Positions 24,907-33,978 are shown, counted from the first letter of the stretch. The stretch: DNA of 64,000 nt from VXLM01 sp965242665 (GCA_965242665.1 OZ251484.1:868001-932000); one strand, 5' to 3'. Notes: generated from the sequence alone by a model not told the origin. Made by a program: numbers and translations.

Positions 24907-25302
24907 TCAGCACCCGCACTCGATCCCGGGCGCGGGCTGCGTATCATCGCCATGGACGACATAGCCATCACGCTTCCACCAGTCCAACCCTCCGATTAGT
25001 TCGCGCACCCGGAATCCAAGCGTGAGAAGCTTCAACGCCGTCTTCGTCGAGGCATTGCATCCAATGCCGTCGCAGTAGCAGACATAGAGCTTCGATTTGT
25101 CAAGCGACTGGGTGGCATTGGAGCTGATCTCTCGGTGAGGAAGGCTCACTGCGCCGGGGATGTGCTCTCGTGCATAGGATCTGGCCGAACGGCCATCGAC
25201 GACAACGATGGGTTCGTCCCTCTCTAGGGCTTCGTGGAGGTCTGCCGAGTCCATCTCATATTCGAGCTTCCGCGCGTAGAAACTCATCTGATCGATGCTC
25301 AT
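24907..25302 (-). CDS. Rhodanese-like domain protein
   Basis: This single-domain rhodanese (131 residues) would be a cytoplasmic sulfur-transfer or persulfide-handling protein. The domain runs from VVVDGRSARSYAREHIPGA to the active-site loop CYCDGIGCNASTK. The catalytic Cys is most likely Cys77, with Cys75 and Cys82 close by. The loop is longer and richer in Cys than the CxxxxR loop of thiosulfate sulfurtransferases. The C-terminus has the LGGLDWW-like stretch ELIGGLDWWKRDGY and ends in ECGC. It converges on fabF and has no obvious operon partner. Confidence 0.85.
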   Translation of the reverse strand: MSIDQMSFYARKLEYEMDSADLHEALERDEPIVVVDGRSARSYAREHIPGAVSLPHREISSNATQSLDKSKLYVCYCDGIGCNASTKTALKLLTLGFRVRELIGGLDWWKRDGYVVHGDDTQPAPGIECGC

Positions 25303-25466
25303 AATGTCTTCTCCTCTAGAGATCCGAAACCAGGAAACTGCTACGCTTGGTTCGGTCTCAGCAGTTTGTGATTATTCAGTATGACGCGCAGGGTAACAAT
25401 CTAGCAGGAATGGGGTTGCGATTCGTCCATATGCGTGCGGAATGGGGACATTTCCCAGGGCTGACG

Positions 25467-25967
25467 TTACTCCTCGGACTCTTGCTCCGGTCTGACTTCT
25501 TCCCAGAGTGCGTCGTCGTTCACGAGTCGGTCGAGGTAGAGGGCGCCGTCCAGATGGTCGGTTTCGTGTTCGAGGGCTTGGGCGAGTAGGTCGCCTGCTG
25601 CGCGGATGCGAAACTCCTTGCCGTCGATGTCGAGGGCGCGGACGCGGATCTTCTCCGCGCGCACGACCGTGCCTCGGTAGCCGGGTATGCTCAGGCAGCC
25701 TTCGCCCTCGACTTCTCGTTCACCTTCCTTGCGCATGACCTTTGGGTTGATGAGGATGATGGGTTCGTCGTCGTCTGGCAGTTGGATGACCGCCACGCGC
25801 ATGGGGACGCCTACTTGGTTGGCGGCCAGTCCGACGCCGCGCTCGGCGTGCATGGTTTCGATCATGTCATCTACGAGCTTGCGGATGCGTCGGTCGATAT
25901 TCTTTACTTGCTTCGTCTTGCGTCGAAGCACGGGGTTTGGCATTCGGACGAGCGGCAAGATCGACAA
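25467..25967 (-). CDS. def: Peptide deformylase
   Basis: Peptide deformylase removes the formyl group from nascent N-terminal methionine. All three family motifs are intact in 166 residues: GVGLAANQ (44-51), EGCLS with metal-ligand Cys91, and EHETDHLDG with His134 and His138 as ligands and Glu135 as catalytic residue. The C-terminus carries an acidic tail (EEVRPEQESEE). It lies 5 bp after the YbhB-like gene on the same strand and is probably expressed with it. Confidence 0.95.
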   Translation of the reverse strand: MSILPLVRMPNPVLRRKTKQVKNIDRRIRKLVDDMIETMHAERGVGLAANQVGVPMRVAVIQLPDDDEPIILINPKVMRKEGEREVEGEGCLSIPGYRGTVVRAEKIRVRALDIDGKEFRIRAAGDLLAQALEHETDHLDGALYLDRLVNDDALWEEVRPEQESEE

Positions 25968-25972
25968 CGCGG

Positions 25973-26599
25973 CTATTCCCGGAGGTCAGGGTTGAGGGTA
26001 TAGGAGCCAGTCCAGGACGCGCGCGCGACGATATGCCCCTCCATCTTGGACAGCGCGTCTGGGCCTCCAAAGTTGTCGTGGAGTCCGAGCGTCTCCACGT
26101 CCAAGGCGTACAGAGTGATGTGATAGCGGTGCAGGCGTTCGTCGTTCCACGGGGGGCAGGGGCCGTCGTATCCGCCGTAAACGCCTTCCATGTCGGGATC
26201 GCCGGCGAACCAGTCGGTGTAGTTGTTTATGCCGCGCACGCCGTAATCGACTTTGCCTGGGGCCTTTCCGTGCGGCGTAACCCCGTCGGAGTCCAGAGCC
26301 GCAGGGATCTGGGTGATGTCGGGGGATATGTCTACGAGAATCCAATGGTAGAAATCGACACGGGGGAGGCTGTGGGGAATCGTGCGGCCTTCTTGGTTCA
26401 CGTCGTCCGGGATCGACGGGGCATCTGGGTCGTGCATGATTATGGCGAGTGACATTGCGCCGCGGGGGACCTGCGTCCACCGCACGTGGGGGCTACGGTT
26501 CGGCCCGCCGGTCACGTGTCCTTCGTCTGCCGGGACGCAGAACGCGAATTCAGCCGGGATTCTTCGTCCGTTGGCGTATGACGGGACTTCGATTTCCAT
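25973..26599 (-). CDS. YbhB/YbcL (PEBP) family protein
   Basis: The product is a bacterial phosphatidylethanolamine-binding-protein homologue. Its function is poorly defined; some relatives are reported to modulate kinases. The start at 26599 (MEIEVPSYANGRR) follows GGAGA; the frame stays open upstream only because it runs into a repeat palindrome. The 208-residue protein has SPHVRW, the ligand-pocket motif DPDAP (57-61), HWILVDI, and GYDGPCPPWNDERLHRY, which places the conserved proline-rich and His-containing segment. It is the first gene of a two-gene unit with def. Confidence 0.85.
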   Translation of the reverse strand: MEIEVPSYANGRRIPAEFAFCVPADEGHVTGGPNRSPHVRWTQVPRGAMSLAIIMHDPDAPSIPDDVNQEGRTIPHSLPRVDFYHWILVDISPDITQIPAALDSDGVTPHGKAPGKVDYGVRGINNYTDWFAGDPDMEGVYGGYDGPCPPWNDERLHRYHITLYALDVETLGLHDNFGGPDALSKMEGHIVARASWTGSYTLNPDLRE

Positions 26600-26924
26600 G
26601 CTTTTCTCCACTCGACGGGGATGCCAGGGGTCAAGTATCGAGTATAGAAAAGGGAGGTTTGGTCTGTCAATCCACGCTGGGGTCTGCGGGGGTTCCCCTG
26701 GCCATGCCGATAGATTCCCGCCTTCGCGGGAATGACGGCAGGGGCGGGGATGACGGCAGGAGGGCGGGAGTAACGCGCGACGCAAGGAATGATGTCATGT
26801 GGATATACAGTATGGGGGCAACCGGCCGCGACAAATCTAACAGAACCAACGCTCCTTTGCTCGTGCAGCCAGTATAGTATAATGACATCCACGCCTCCCT
26901 TCTCTTCACGCACGTTCCCGAAAC
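26600..26924. other. Divergent intergenic region with one palindrome
   Basis: This 325-bp gap separates the divergent YbhB-like and glycosyltransferase-like genes. A palindrome lies at 26714-26733, followed by degenerate half-sites. A TATAAT lies at 26878. No gene is seen. Confidence 0.7.
26878..26883 (+). promoter_or_regulatory. Probable -10 element of the glycosyltransferase-like gene
   Basis: A perfect TATAAT lies 41 bp upstream of the ATG at 26925. The best -35 candidate is TTGCTC with a short 15-bp spacer, so the -10 is more secure than the complete promoter. Confidence 0.45.
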
Positions 26925-29289
26925 ATGACACCCATCGACAGAATCACGCCTGCGCTGCGATCCCCGTGGCTTCCCATCGCCCTGCTCCTGCTTGCGCTGT
27001 CGACGGTGTTCATCTTCGGGGGTGACCGAGGATACTTCTACCGACCAGCGGGCGGTCACAATTGGTTGTCCTCACATCACTTGTCGATAGCCGCGAAACT
27101 CTCTCCCGAGCACGGCTTCCAGCGGTTCATGCACCGGTTCATGGACGACGACGGCGCAGTTCGTTACTCGCCGTACAACCGCTTCCCGCCGGCCGGCTAC
27201 GCAGCCATGAAGCTAGCCACTCTGCCAGTCTCCGATAACCCGTCCGCTCGACTCTATGCAGCCAGAATCCTCATGCTGCTGTTCTTCACCGCGATAGCAG
27301 TCCTCGCGTATCTCTCGCTCAGCCGCCTCACATCCAACCGGTGGATCGCACTGACGGCGACGCTGCTAGCGTTCTCGTCGTACTATCTGCTCTACTTCAA
27401 CGACATGACGGCCAACGAGGGGATGCCCGATCTCTTCGGAGTGATGGTGACCTTCCATGGCATGGTCGTCTTCGTGCAGGAAGGCCGCTTCCGTCAGCTG
27501 CTGGTGAAGGTGTGCATCGCGCTGCTGCTGGGGTGGCACGTCTTCGCCCTGCTACTGCCGTTCGTCATCGTTGGGTTGGCGCGCGACCTCCTGCGGGCGC
27601 GTTCCGCCGCCGCAACTTCTACCCCCCCCCCCCCGTCATTATGTCAAGTTAAAACGCGCGGCGTCCGCACTGTTTCGCAGCCGCTACTTGTTGCTGGGTG
27701 CAGTTGCGCTGGGAGTCGGCCTGGCCGTCCTCGCTTTCAATTTCACGATGGAGTACGCTGCGCTGAACGGCGAAACCCCGCTCACCGAACTGCCGTCCTT
27801 CCAGTCTATGCTGTATCGCACCGGACCAGACGTCGACGAACTATCGTGGCGCCCTTTCCTAGAAGGACAGTTTCGCAGCATCCTCCTCAGAATGTTCATC
27901 CCCTACGCATTGCTTGGTCGTCTCGATCGTCACGGCGCTCCGGACGGAAGCCTGACGCGGCTACAGAAACGCCTCGCCACCGCACTCGGAATCGCCCTGG
28001 CCGCCGCGTGTCTCATCGGCTCGACGTTCGTCCGTCCGAGAATCCTGTTCGTTACCCTGGCGTCGTTCGGCTTCTTCTGGGCCCTGCCAATGCGCCAGAC
28101 TACCTCCACTCATCATTTCGAAGCCATCTACTATATTGGCCTCCCCTTAGTCTTCTTCACCATCGTGCTGCTCTTGGCGCGCCGGCTGACCAATCGAGAC
28201 GGTGTCATTGCAGCAGCGTCGGTCGTTGCGCTACTGCTCTTCGCGGTATCCAGCTTCCAGATGAGCCGCGTCGGCCACAGCGCGGAGACGGCTCAGGCAG
28301 CCAGAGCGGCGGAGCAGGAACTGCTCGACATCGGCAAGACGACTGCGGGAGAGCCCGTCACCATTCTCGACGGCAGAATATTCAACGACCACTTCTTCGC
28401 CTGGCGGCACACAGGACACGCGATGAATTACTACCTGAACACGAGCCTCATGCGTTATATGTATCTCCCCGCCGTGGAGGGCGGGTTCGTCATCATGCGA
28501 GATCGTATCGATACGGATGCTCTGCTTACGCCGCACAACCAGTATTTCTTCCTCTACGATAAGGACGTGGCATGGAGCCTGTATCGGTCGGCGGCATCCA
28601 CCGAGCCTTTGGCGCGCGCGGAATTCGACGTGTATCTCATCAACGGCACGGTGTACTACCTCAAGGAGCCGTGCGAACGCGCGGACGCCGCGGGGCGCTT
28701 CTTCCTGCACGTCTATCCAGTCGACGAGAACGACCTTCCAGACGGTCGCAGGCAATATGGATTCGACAACCTCGATTTCTCCTTCGACGAACGCGGCGTG
28801 CTGTTCGACGGCAAATGCCTGGCCATCGTCGACATCCCTCAGTACGACATTGCGAGGTTCCGCACTGGCCGGATCAGCGGCGCCGGTGTGCAGGGTTGGA
28901 ACGCTGCACCGGATATCCAAGGCCTCAAACTCATTTCCGCGTACCAATCGATTGTGTCCACTGAGCCGGTCGCGCGCTCGGAGTTCGATCTGTATCTTGA
29001 CGGAGGCAAGCTGTACTACGTCAAGGAGCCGTGCGGCGAAGAGGATACCGCGGCGCGCTTCTTCCTGCACGTCGCCCCCGAAGACGAGAACGACCTTCCA
29101 GACGCCCGCAGGGAGCATGGGTTCGACAACCTCGATTTTGGCTTCGACGTCCGCGGCGTGCTGTTCGACGGCAAGTGCACGGCTGCCGTTCCCCTCCCGC
29201 AGTACGGCATCGCGCGGATCGTCACCGGACAGTTCGACGGCGCAGGCCGCGTTTGGGAGATCGAATTCGCCCCGGACGCGCGCGATTGA
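26925..29289 (+). CDS. Polytopic membrane glycosyltransferase-like protein, frame broken at a C13 tract
   Basis: Two overlapping frames form one gene. The upstream frame (26925 to about 27634) encodes an N-terminal helix, a charged loop and several transmembrane helices. The downstream frame (from about 27635 to 29289) continues with more helices (YLLLGAVALGVGLAVLAF and others) and a soluble tail. The shift lies exactly at the C13 tract: 12 or 15 C would fuse them into one product of about 788 residues. The overall layout resembles PMT/ArnT-type (GT39-like) glycosyltransferases, but no catalytic motif is certain. The tail contains two copies of a 90-residue domain (STEPLARAEFDVYL and STEPVARSEFDLYL) ending in FDGKC and a PQYDIA-like segment. 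The break may be phase variation, decay or a sequencing error. Confidence 0.7.
27622..27634 (+). repeat. C13 homopolymer inside the coding region
   Basis: Thirteen C residues lie between CTTCTA and GTCATT, encoding a Pro run at the exact point where the reading frame changes. The flanking form CTA-Cn-GTCATT also occurs with five C in the repeat field (for example near 1374-1386). Confidence 0.9.
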
Positions 29290-29318
29290 TGCGTGTCTCG
29301 TCGGACGTAGGCCACCAG

Positions 29319-29556
29319 ATTCCCGCCTTCGCGGGAATGACGTAGACAGGTGCGGGAATGACGTAGACAGGTGCGGGAATGACGTAGACAGGTGCGGGAA
29401 TGACGTAGACAGGTGCGGGATATGACGTAGACAGGTGCGGGATATGACGTAGACAGGTGTGGGATATGACGTGAGTGGGTGCGAGATATGACGTGAGTGG
29501 GTGCGGGAATGGCGGGAGGGGTGCTGGAATGACGGGAGGGGTGCTGGAATGACGCG
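29319..29556. repeat. Palindrome followed by 20-22-bp half-site array
   Basis: A palindrome (29319-29338) is followed by six units of CGTAGACAGGTGCGGGAATGA or its GGGATATGA variant. Two units starting CGTGAGTGGG and two of CGGGAGGGGTGCTGGAATGA come next. All carry the right half of the palindrome. The block fills most of the gap after the glycosyltransferase-like gene; the remaining bases to 29633 hold the zinc-ribbon gene leader. Confidence 0.85.
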
Positions 29557-29633
29557 GATTTGCCATGGGGAGATAGTCGTGATACTCTTCTATAAGTACA
29601 TTTGTTCTATATCAAGAGGAGAACTTGCTACAG

Positions 29634-30050
29634 ATGATCTCACCAGTGGTGCTGCACGGATGCCCGAGGTGCGACGGGCCACTCGACTTGTACGATCGTT
29701 TCGCGCGGTGCGTTATGTGCGGATGGCAGGACTACGGCCAGCGGAAGGAGGGTTCGGGGATGGGGCAATCCGCTTCTTCTCGGACGGCGAGCGCTGGAGG
29801 GGCGTACCCGGACAGAATCTTCTATCGCGGCAACGGGCGGCGCTTCAGTTTCGACGACACGCTCGAGGCGAGGGTTGGGTCTGCGTGGCGCGATACGGTG
29901 CTGGTATGTCCATACGATGGGGCGTTGATGCGGTATGCGGGACGCGCGGGGGCGCGCACGCCTCTCGTGCAGGTGTATACCTGCCGTCGACGAAAGCGGC
30001 ACCGCGTCCGCTTGTGGCAGCAGACCAACGGCGACCTCGCGTGGAGGTAG
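29634..30050 (+). CDS. Small zinc-ribbon protein
   Basis: The product is a 138-residue protein of unknown function. The N-terminal zinc ribbon has Cys10 and Cys13 (CPRC) and Cys26 and Cys29 (CVMC). A second segment, DTVLVCPYDGALMRY followed by VYTCRRRKRHRV, may be a partial second metal site or a basic nucleic-acid-binding tail. AAGAGGAGA lies 12 bp before the ATG at 29634; an in-frame TTG at 29625 is too close to that signal. A DNA- or RNA-associated role is plausible but unproven. Confidence 0.6.
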   Translation: MISPVVLHGCPRCDGPLDLYDRFARCVMCGWQDYGQRKEGSGMGQSASSRTASAGGAYPDRIFYRGNGRRFSFDDTLEARVGSAWRDTVLVCPYDGALMRYAGRAGARTPLVQVYTCRRRKRHRVRLWQQTNGDLAWR

Positions 30051-30208
30051 GGGCGAGGGAAACCGACTTCCTCCACGCGGCTGTTCCCCCGGCGGAAGAG
30101 AATTCTTTCGGACACGCCCGGCAGACGTCAATGGACTTGGCCGTTTCCGGTCATGCGGTTCGCGCGGTGCGGAGTCTGTTCATGTTCGAATCCGGGTGAT
30201 GCCGGCGT
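30051..30208. other. Intergenic, nothing recognised
   Basis: This stretch before the transketolase promoter has no supported gene. A short GTTCGAATCC string near 30183 looks like a tRNA T-arm, but no cloverleaf can be built around it. Confidence 0.5.
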
Positions 30209-30236
30209 TTGCCCTCGCGCCGTCTGATGGTATACT
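30209..30236 (+). promoter_or_regulatory. Predicted promoter of the transketolase gene
   Basis: TTGCCC (30209-30214) and TATACT (30231-30236) are separated by 16 bp. The leader to the ATG at 30354 would be about 110 nt. Confidence 0.5.
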
Positions 30237-30353
30237 CTTCATGCGCGCGCGGCGGTATCGAATGCGTCTGGGATGCCTAGGCGCGGTTTGGGTGCGCGGA
30301 CGACGGTCGATTTGCGGTCGAGAATCATTGGGGATAGGACAAGGTCGAAAGCA

Positions 30354-32315
30354 ATGGGATACGCGGAATCTCTCCATGCCAAGGCGATCGAGCTCATACG
30401 AGTTTCGATTGAGATTACTGCGGAGGCCGATTCTGGCCATCCGACGTCGGCGGCCAGCATAGCGCACCTCGTCACGGCGCTGATGTACCACCATATGCGG
30501 TACGACCCATCGTCCCCGGATGTGTTGGGGGCCGATAGGTTGGTGTTATCCGAGGGTCATGCGTGCCCGATCGTGTACGCGGCGGCGGCGGACTTGGGGA
30601 TGGCCATTGGGGGAGAGCCTAGGGATCGGCGTCCGATGACGCTGGGCGACGCGATGATGCTTCGGGACATCCGCAGCGAGATCGATGGTCACCCAAATCC
30701 CGCGGAAGGGTTTCCATTCTTTCCGGCTGCGACTGGATCGCTGGGGCAAGGTCTTTCCATCTCTGCGGGGTTGGCGGCCGCGGCCAGGCTGGACGGGTTG
30801 GACAGTAGGATATTCTGCATCATTGGGGACGGGGAGAGCCGCGAGGGGCAGATTTGGGAGGCGCTGGATTTCCTCGTAGACTACCGGCTCAACGCGGTGT
30901 GCCCAATCTTCAACTGCAACCGATACGGTCAAGCGGGGCCTGTCAGCGAGCAGCAGTCTTCTCGGGCGTTGGCCGCCAAGTTGCGCGGCGCTGGGGTGGA
31001 TGCGGCGGTAATCGACGGACACGACCCGGAGGCGGTACGCGGCGCATTCATGGAGCATCAAAGGCGTGCGGCGGACTCTGCGGCGAGACCGTTCGCAGTC
31101 ATCGCCGAGACGGTGAAGGGATGGGGGTTCGTCGGGGCGGCCGGAGAGGGGCTCCACGGGAAGCCATTGACTGGCTCGGCCAAGGCGGCCGCCTTGGCCG
31201 AGCTCGACGATACTGCGGCGCGGCTTGGCGCGAAGCGTGGGGACAGCGTTTGCGGGGTCAAATCCGCCGGGGAGCGCAGCTCTCTGCGCGAGACGGCCAA
31301 GGCGCCGCCGGGCTTCGCCGACGCAATGCGCGCGTACGGACATTCCGATGCGCTGGCGGAGAGGAAGCTTGCGCCGAGGAAGGGATACGGCGCGGCGCTC
31401 CGCGCACTGGGGCACGCGAATCCCAATGTGGTCGCCCTCGACGGCGATGTGAAGAACTCGACATTTTCCGAGTACTTTTCGGAGGATCCGGACCTGTCTC
31501 ACCGCTTCTTCGAGTGCCGCATTGCGGAGCAGCATCTGATTTCTTGCGCTGCGGGCTTGGCAGCCGGGGGCAAGATACCGTTCGCATCGAGCTTCGGCAA
31601 GTTCATCACGCGGGGATACGACCAATTCGAGATGGGGTTCATCAGCCGGTTGAACCTCAAGATCGTTGGTTCCCATGTAGGAGTGAATATCGCTGCCGAC
31701 GGCCCGAGCCAGATGGCTTTGTCCGACGTAGCGTTCTTTCGGTCCATGGCAAAGGTACGGTTGGAATCGGGAGAGCCCGGCGTGTACATTCTCAATCCGT
31801 CGGATGCGGTTTCCGCATACGGTTTGACCGTGCGAATGGCGGAGCGAGAAGGAGCTTGCTATCTGCGCGCCGCGCGGCCGGATGTGCCGTTTCTCTACGA
31901 CGAGGACGCAGTGTTCACGCTTGGAGGGCATGGGGTATTGCGCGAGGGCCGGGACATTCTCATCGCAGCGTCGGGGTACATCGTCCACGAGGCGTGGAAG
32001 GCCGTTTCTGCGCTGTCGGAAGCTGGAATCGATGCGGCGTTGGTAGACTTGTATTCGCTTCCGTTCGATGGGGAGAAGATCACGCAGATGGCCAGCGTCT
32101 GCGGGGGCAGGGTAGTGACTGTGGAAGACAACTACGGGGCGGGGTTTGGATCGGAGGCGGCGGAGGCGCTGATGGAGTACGGAGGCGGCTCCAAGGTCAA
32201 GCAGATGTACGTTACTCGGATTCCCAAGTCCGGGCGGACTGCGGATGATTTGATTCGCTACGTTGGTCTATCTTCCGACGACATCGCCGCCGCCGCCCGC
32301 GCTCTGCTCGATTGA
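30354..32315 (+). CDS. tkt: Transketolase
   Basis: Transketolase moves two-carbon units between sugar phosphates using thiamine diphosphate in the pentose-phosphate pathway. The ATG at 30354 (MGYAESLHAKAIELIR) is chosen; it follows AAGG and gives the usual 653-residue length. Key segments are SGHPTSAASIAHL (27-39), SEGHA (66-70), and the ThDP/Mg motif starting GDGESREGQIWEA (158) and ending near FNCN. The pyrimidine domain has FFECRIAEQHLISCAAGLA with the catalytic Glu, and a C-terminal domain follows. It is a complete single-chain enzyme. A hairpin lies between it and the convergent LivJ-type gene. Confidence 0.93.
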   Translation: MGYAESLHAKAIELIRVSIEITAEADSGHPTSAASIAHLVTALMYHHMRYDPSSPDVLGADRLVLSEGHACPIVYAAAADLGMAIGGEPRDRRPMTLGDAMMLRDIRSEIDGHPNPAEGFPFFPAATGSLGQGLSISAGLAAAARLDGLDSRIFCIIGDGESREGQIWEALDFLVDYRLNAVCPIFNCNRYGQAGPVSEQQSSRALAAKLRGAGVDAAVIDGHDPEAVRGAFMEHQRRAADSAARPFAVIAETVKGWGFVGAAGEGLHGKPLTGSAKAAALAELDDTAARLGAKRGDSVCGVKSAGERSSLRETAKAPPGFADAMRAYGHSDALAERKLAPRKGYGAALRALGHANPNVVALDGDVKNSTFSEYFSEDPDLSHRFFECRIAEQHLISCAAGLAAGGKIPFASSFGKFITRGYDQFEMGFISRLNLKIVGSHVGVNIAADGPSQMALSDVAFFRSMAKVRLESGEPGVYILNPSDAVSAYGLTVRMAEREGACYLRAARPDVPFLYDEDAVFTLGGHGVLREGRDILIAASGYIVHEAWKAVSALSEAGIDAALVDLYSLPFDGEKITQMASVCGGRVVTVEDNYGAGFGSEAAEALMEYGGGSKVKQMYVTRIPKSGRTADDLIRYVGLSSDDIAAAARALLD

Positions 32316-32339
32316 GGGCGGGGGCTCAGACAGAAACAA

Positions 32340-32373
32340 GCGGCGGGGGCGGAATCTCATCCGTCCCCGCCGC
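32340..32373. terminator. Bidirectional hairpin between convergent genes
   Basis: GCGGCGGGGGCGGA pairs with TCCGTCCCCGCCGC (14 bp with one G-U) around a six-base loop. It lies 24 bp after the transketolase stop and 43 bp from the end of the LivJ-type gene. A modest T-rich stretch (TTGTTTC) follows only in the minus-strand direction. Confidence 0.75.
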
Positions 32374-32415
32374 GCGTCATCTGCAACGAGTGGAGCAGGT
32401 CGTCGAAACTCGTCT

Positions 32416-33705
32416 CTAGGGGGTTTCGTATCTGCCGGTGGACGTGATCTCGCCGCCTTCGACCTTCCATATCTCTATGGGGCCGAATACGTCCCCCTTA
32501 TCGTCGATGTCAACGGTTCCGGATGCGCCCTCGTAGTTGATGTCCTTGCCCTCGGCAATGAGGCTGAACGCCCTTGCGATGCCGTCGCGTCCAGGTCCAA
32601 CTATCTCGCCGGGCGCGTTGGCGACGTCTCGGAGCGCGTCGCGGATGGCGAGCGAGTCTGTGGTGCTGCCCGCCTTGGCGGCGGCCAGGGCAACCAGCAC
32701 GGTGGCGTCGTAGTGTTCCGCCATGAAGGGATGCGAGACGGGATAGCCGTAGGTATCGAGGTAGGAGCTCTCGAACGTCGCCTTCTCTGGGCGGTCCGGA
32801 CCGCCTGGGACGGTGCCGAGTGTTCCTTCCAGCACGTCCCATCCGATCTTCTCCATGAGCTCGGGGGCCTTGACACCGTCGGCGAACAGGAACGAATCGA
32901 TGTACCCGCCTTCTAGGGCTTCGCGGAGATAGACTTCCGCTTGTCCGGGGTAGCTCAATGTAACGAGCACATCGGGGTCGCCTTCGGTGGCTCTTTCTAG
33001 TTCGGAGACGTAGGTCGGCTGAGTGTCTTCGTGGGGCACTTTTGCGATCACCCTTCCGCCGTTCTCAGTGAAGGTTTGCTCGAACCGGTCGGCCAACCCT
33101 TCACCGTATGCGTTGTTGATATACATCACCGCGGCGGTTTCGTAACCCTCCTCGGTGGCGAGGTTGCCCAATACGATGCCTTGGGCGGCGTCGGATGTGG
33201 CCGTGCGGAAGACGAGGTCGTCGTCTTCGAGTACGGTGATGGCGGCGGCGGACGATGCGCCGGAAATGAGCAACTGCTGCTTGGGTATGGTGACTGCGTT
33301 TGCGACTGCGATGGTAACACCGCTCGAGAGCGCGCCGACGATGGCGGCGGTATTCTCGACGTCTACCAAGGCGCGGGCTGCGTCGACGCCCTGCGACGGG
33401 TTGACCGCAGTATCTCGGCTGACGATTATCAGAGAAGCGCCCATCACGCCGCCCGCGCGGTTGACGTGGTCGGCCGCTAGCGCAACCGAGTTGCGGAGGG
33501 GAGTGGCGAACTCCGTGAGCGATCCAGTAAAGGCGTTGAGGTTGCCGACGATCAAGGGGTCGGCTGGAGCCGGCGCGGTGGTCGGGGCGGCAGGCGCAGA
33601 CGTGGGTGTAGGCGTAGAGTCGCTTCCACATGCCGCGGCGAGCACAACCACAGCGGCCGTCATGAGGCCCCATAGGAGGTTCGAGGGTAGGGAACGGATG
33701 CGCAT
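32416..33705 (-). CDS. LivJ-type ABC substrate-binding lipoprotein, copy 2
   Basis: The 429-residue paralogue of the lipoprotein at 20097 has a signal peptide ending LAAAC (Cys26) and a Thr/Pro/Ala linker (TPTPTSAPAAPTTAPAPAD). The binding core begins IVGNLNAFTGSLTEFATP. Matching landmarks include GALSSGVTIAVANAVTIPK, AVMYINNAYGEGLADRFEQ and LVTLSYPGQAEVYL. The C-terminal half shares ALAAAKAGS and VWKVEGGEI-type endings with copy 1. No permease or ATPase gene is adjacent. It presumably delivers an amino-acid-like or amide ligand to a transporter encoded elsewhere. Confidence 0.85.
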   Translation of the reverse strand: MRIRSLPSNLLWGLMTAAVVVLAAACGSDSTPTPTSAPAAPTTAPAPADPLIVGNLNAFTGSLTEFATPLRNSVALAADHVNRAGGVMGASLIIVSRDTAVNPSQGVDAARALVDVENTAAIVGALSSGVTIAVANAVTIPKQQLLISGASSAAAITVLEDDDLVFRTATSDAAQGIVLGNLATEEGYETAAVMYINNAYGEGLADRFEQTFTENGGRVIAKVPHEDTQPTYVSELERATEGDPDVLVTLSYPGQAEVYLREALEGGYIDSFLFADGVKAPELMEKIGWDVLEGTLGTVPGGPDRPEKATFESSYLDTYGYPVSHPFMAEHYDATVLVALAAAKAGSTTDSLAIRDALRDVANAPGEIVGPGRDGIARAFSLIAEGKDINYEGASGTVDIDDKGDVFGPIEIWKVEGGEITSTGRYETP

Positions 33706-33839
33706 ACTTCACTCTCCTCATTGGAATGTAGCATTACGGGCAACCTTTCTCCAATTGCCCGGCAAACTGGGATGCAATACGGAATCGTAGCACGCTGAGC
33801 CAACGAGTGTCAAGAAAAGGGGATCGTGGGTTCCGTTTA

Positions 33840-33930
33840 CTTTTGCGGCATGACGGCTGGGGGACGGCAACTCTCCAAAGCGGTGCGTCCAATCGCGCAA
33901 CGGGAGATTCCCGCCTACGCGGGAATGACG
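33840..33930. repeat. 91-bp module, second copy
   Basis: It matches 6748-6838 at 90 of 91 positions over about 27 kb. The module runs CTTTTGCGGCATGACGGCTG, GGGGACGGCAACTCTCC, GCGTCCAATCGCGCAACGGG and a palindrome (33907-33926). A partial third copy of its left edge (CCTTTTGCGG) lies near 34148. Confidence 0.85.
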
Positions 33931-33978
33931 AGGTCACGCGGCACGAGTGGGAGATACCGGCAGGAGATTCCCGCCTAC

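Noticed and set aside
26600..26785. N-terminal extension of the YbhB-like frame
   Set aside because: It reads through a palindrome; the ATG at 26599 has GGAGA and matches the family start.
27571..28562. Two overlapping separate genes at the C13 tract
   Set aside because: Both frames encode consecutive parts of one membrane protein; the overlap is a shadow, so a single interrupted gene is more likely.
30175..30200. GTTCGAATCCGGGTG string resembling a tRNA T-arm
   Set aside because: No acceptor stem, anticodon arm or D-arm can be built around it.
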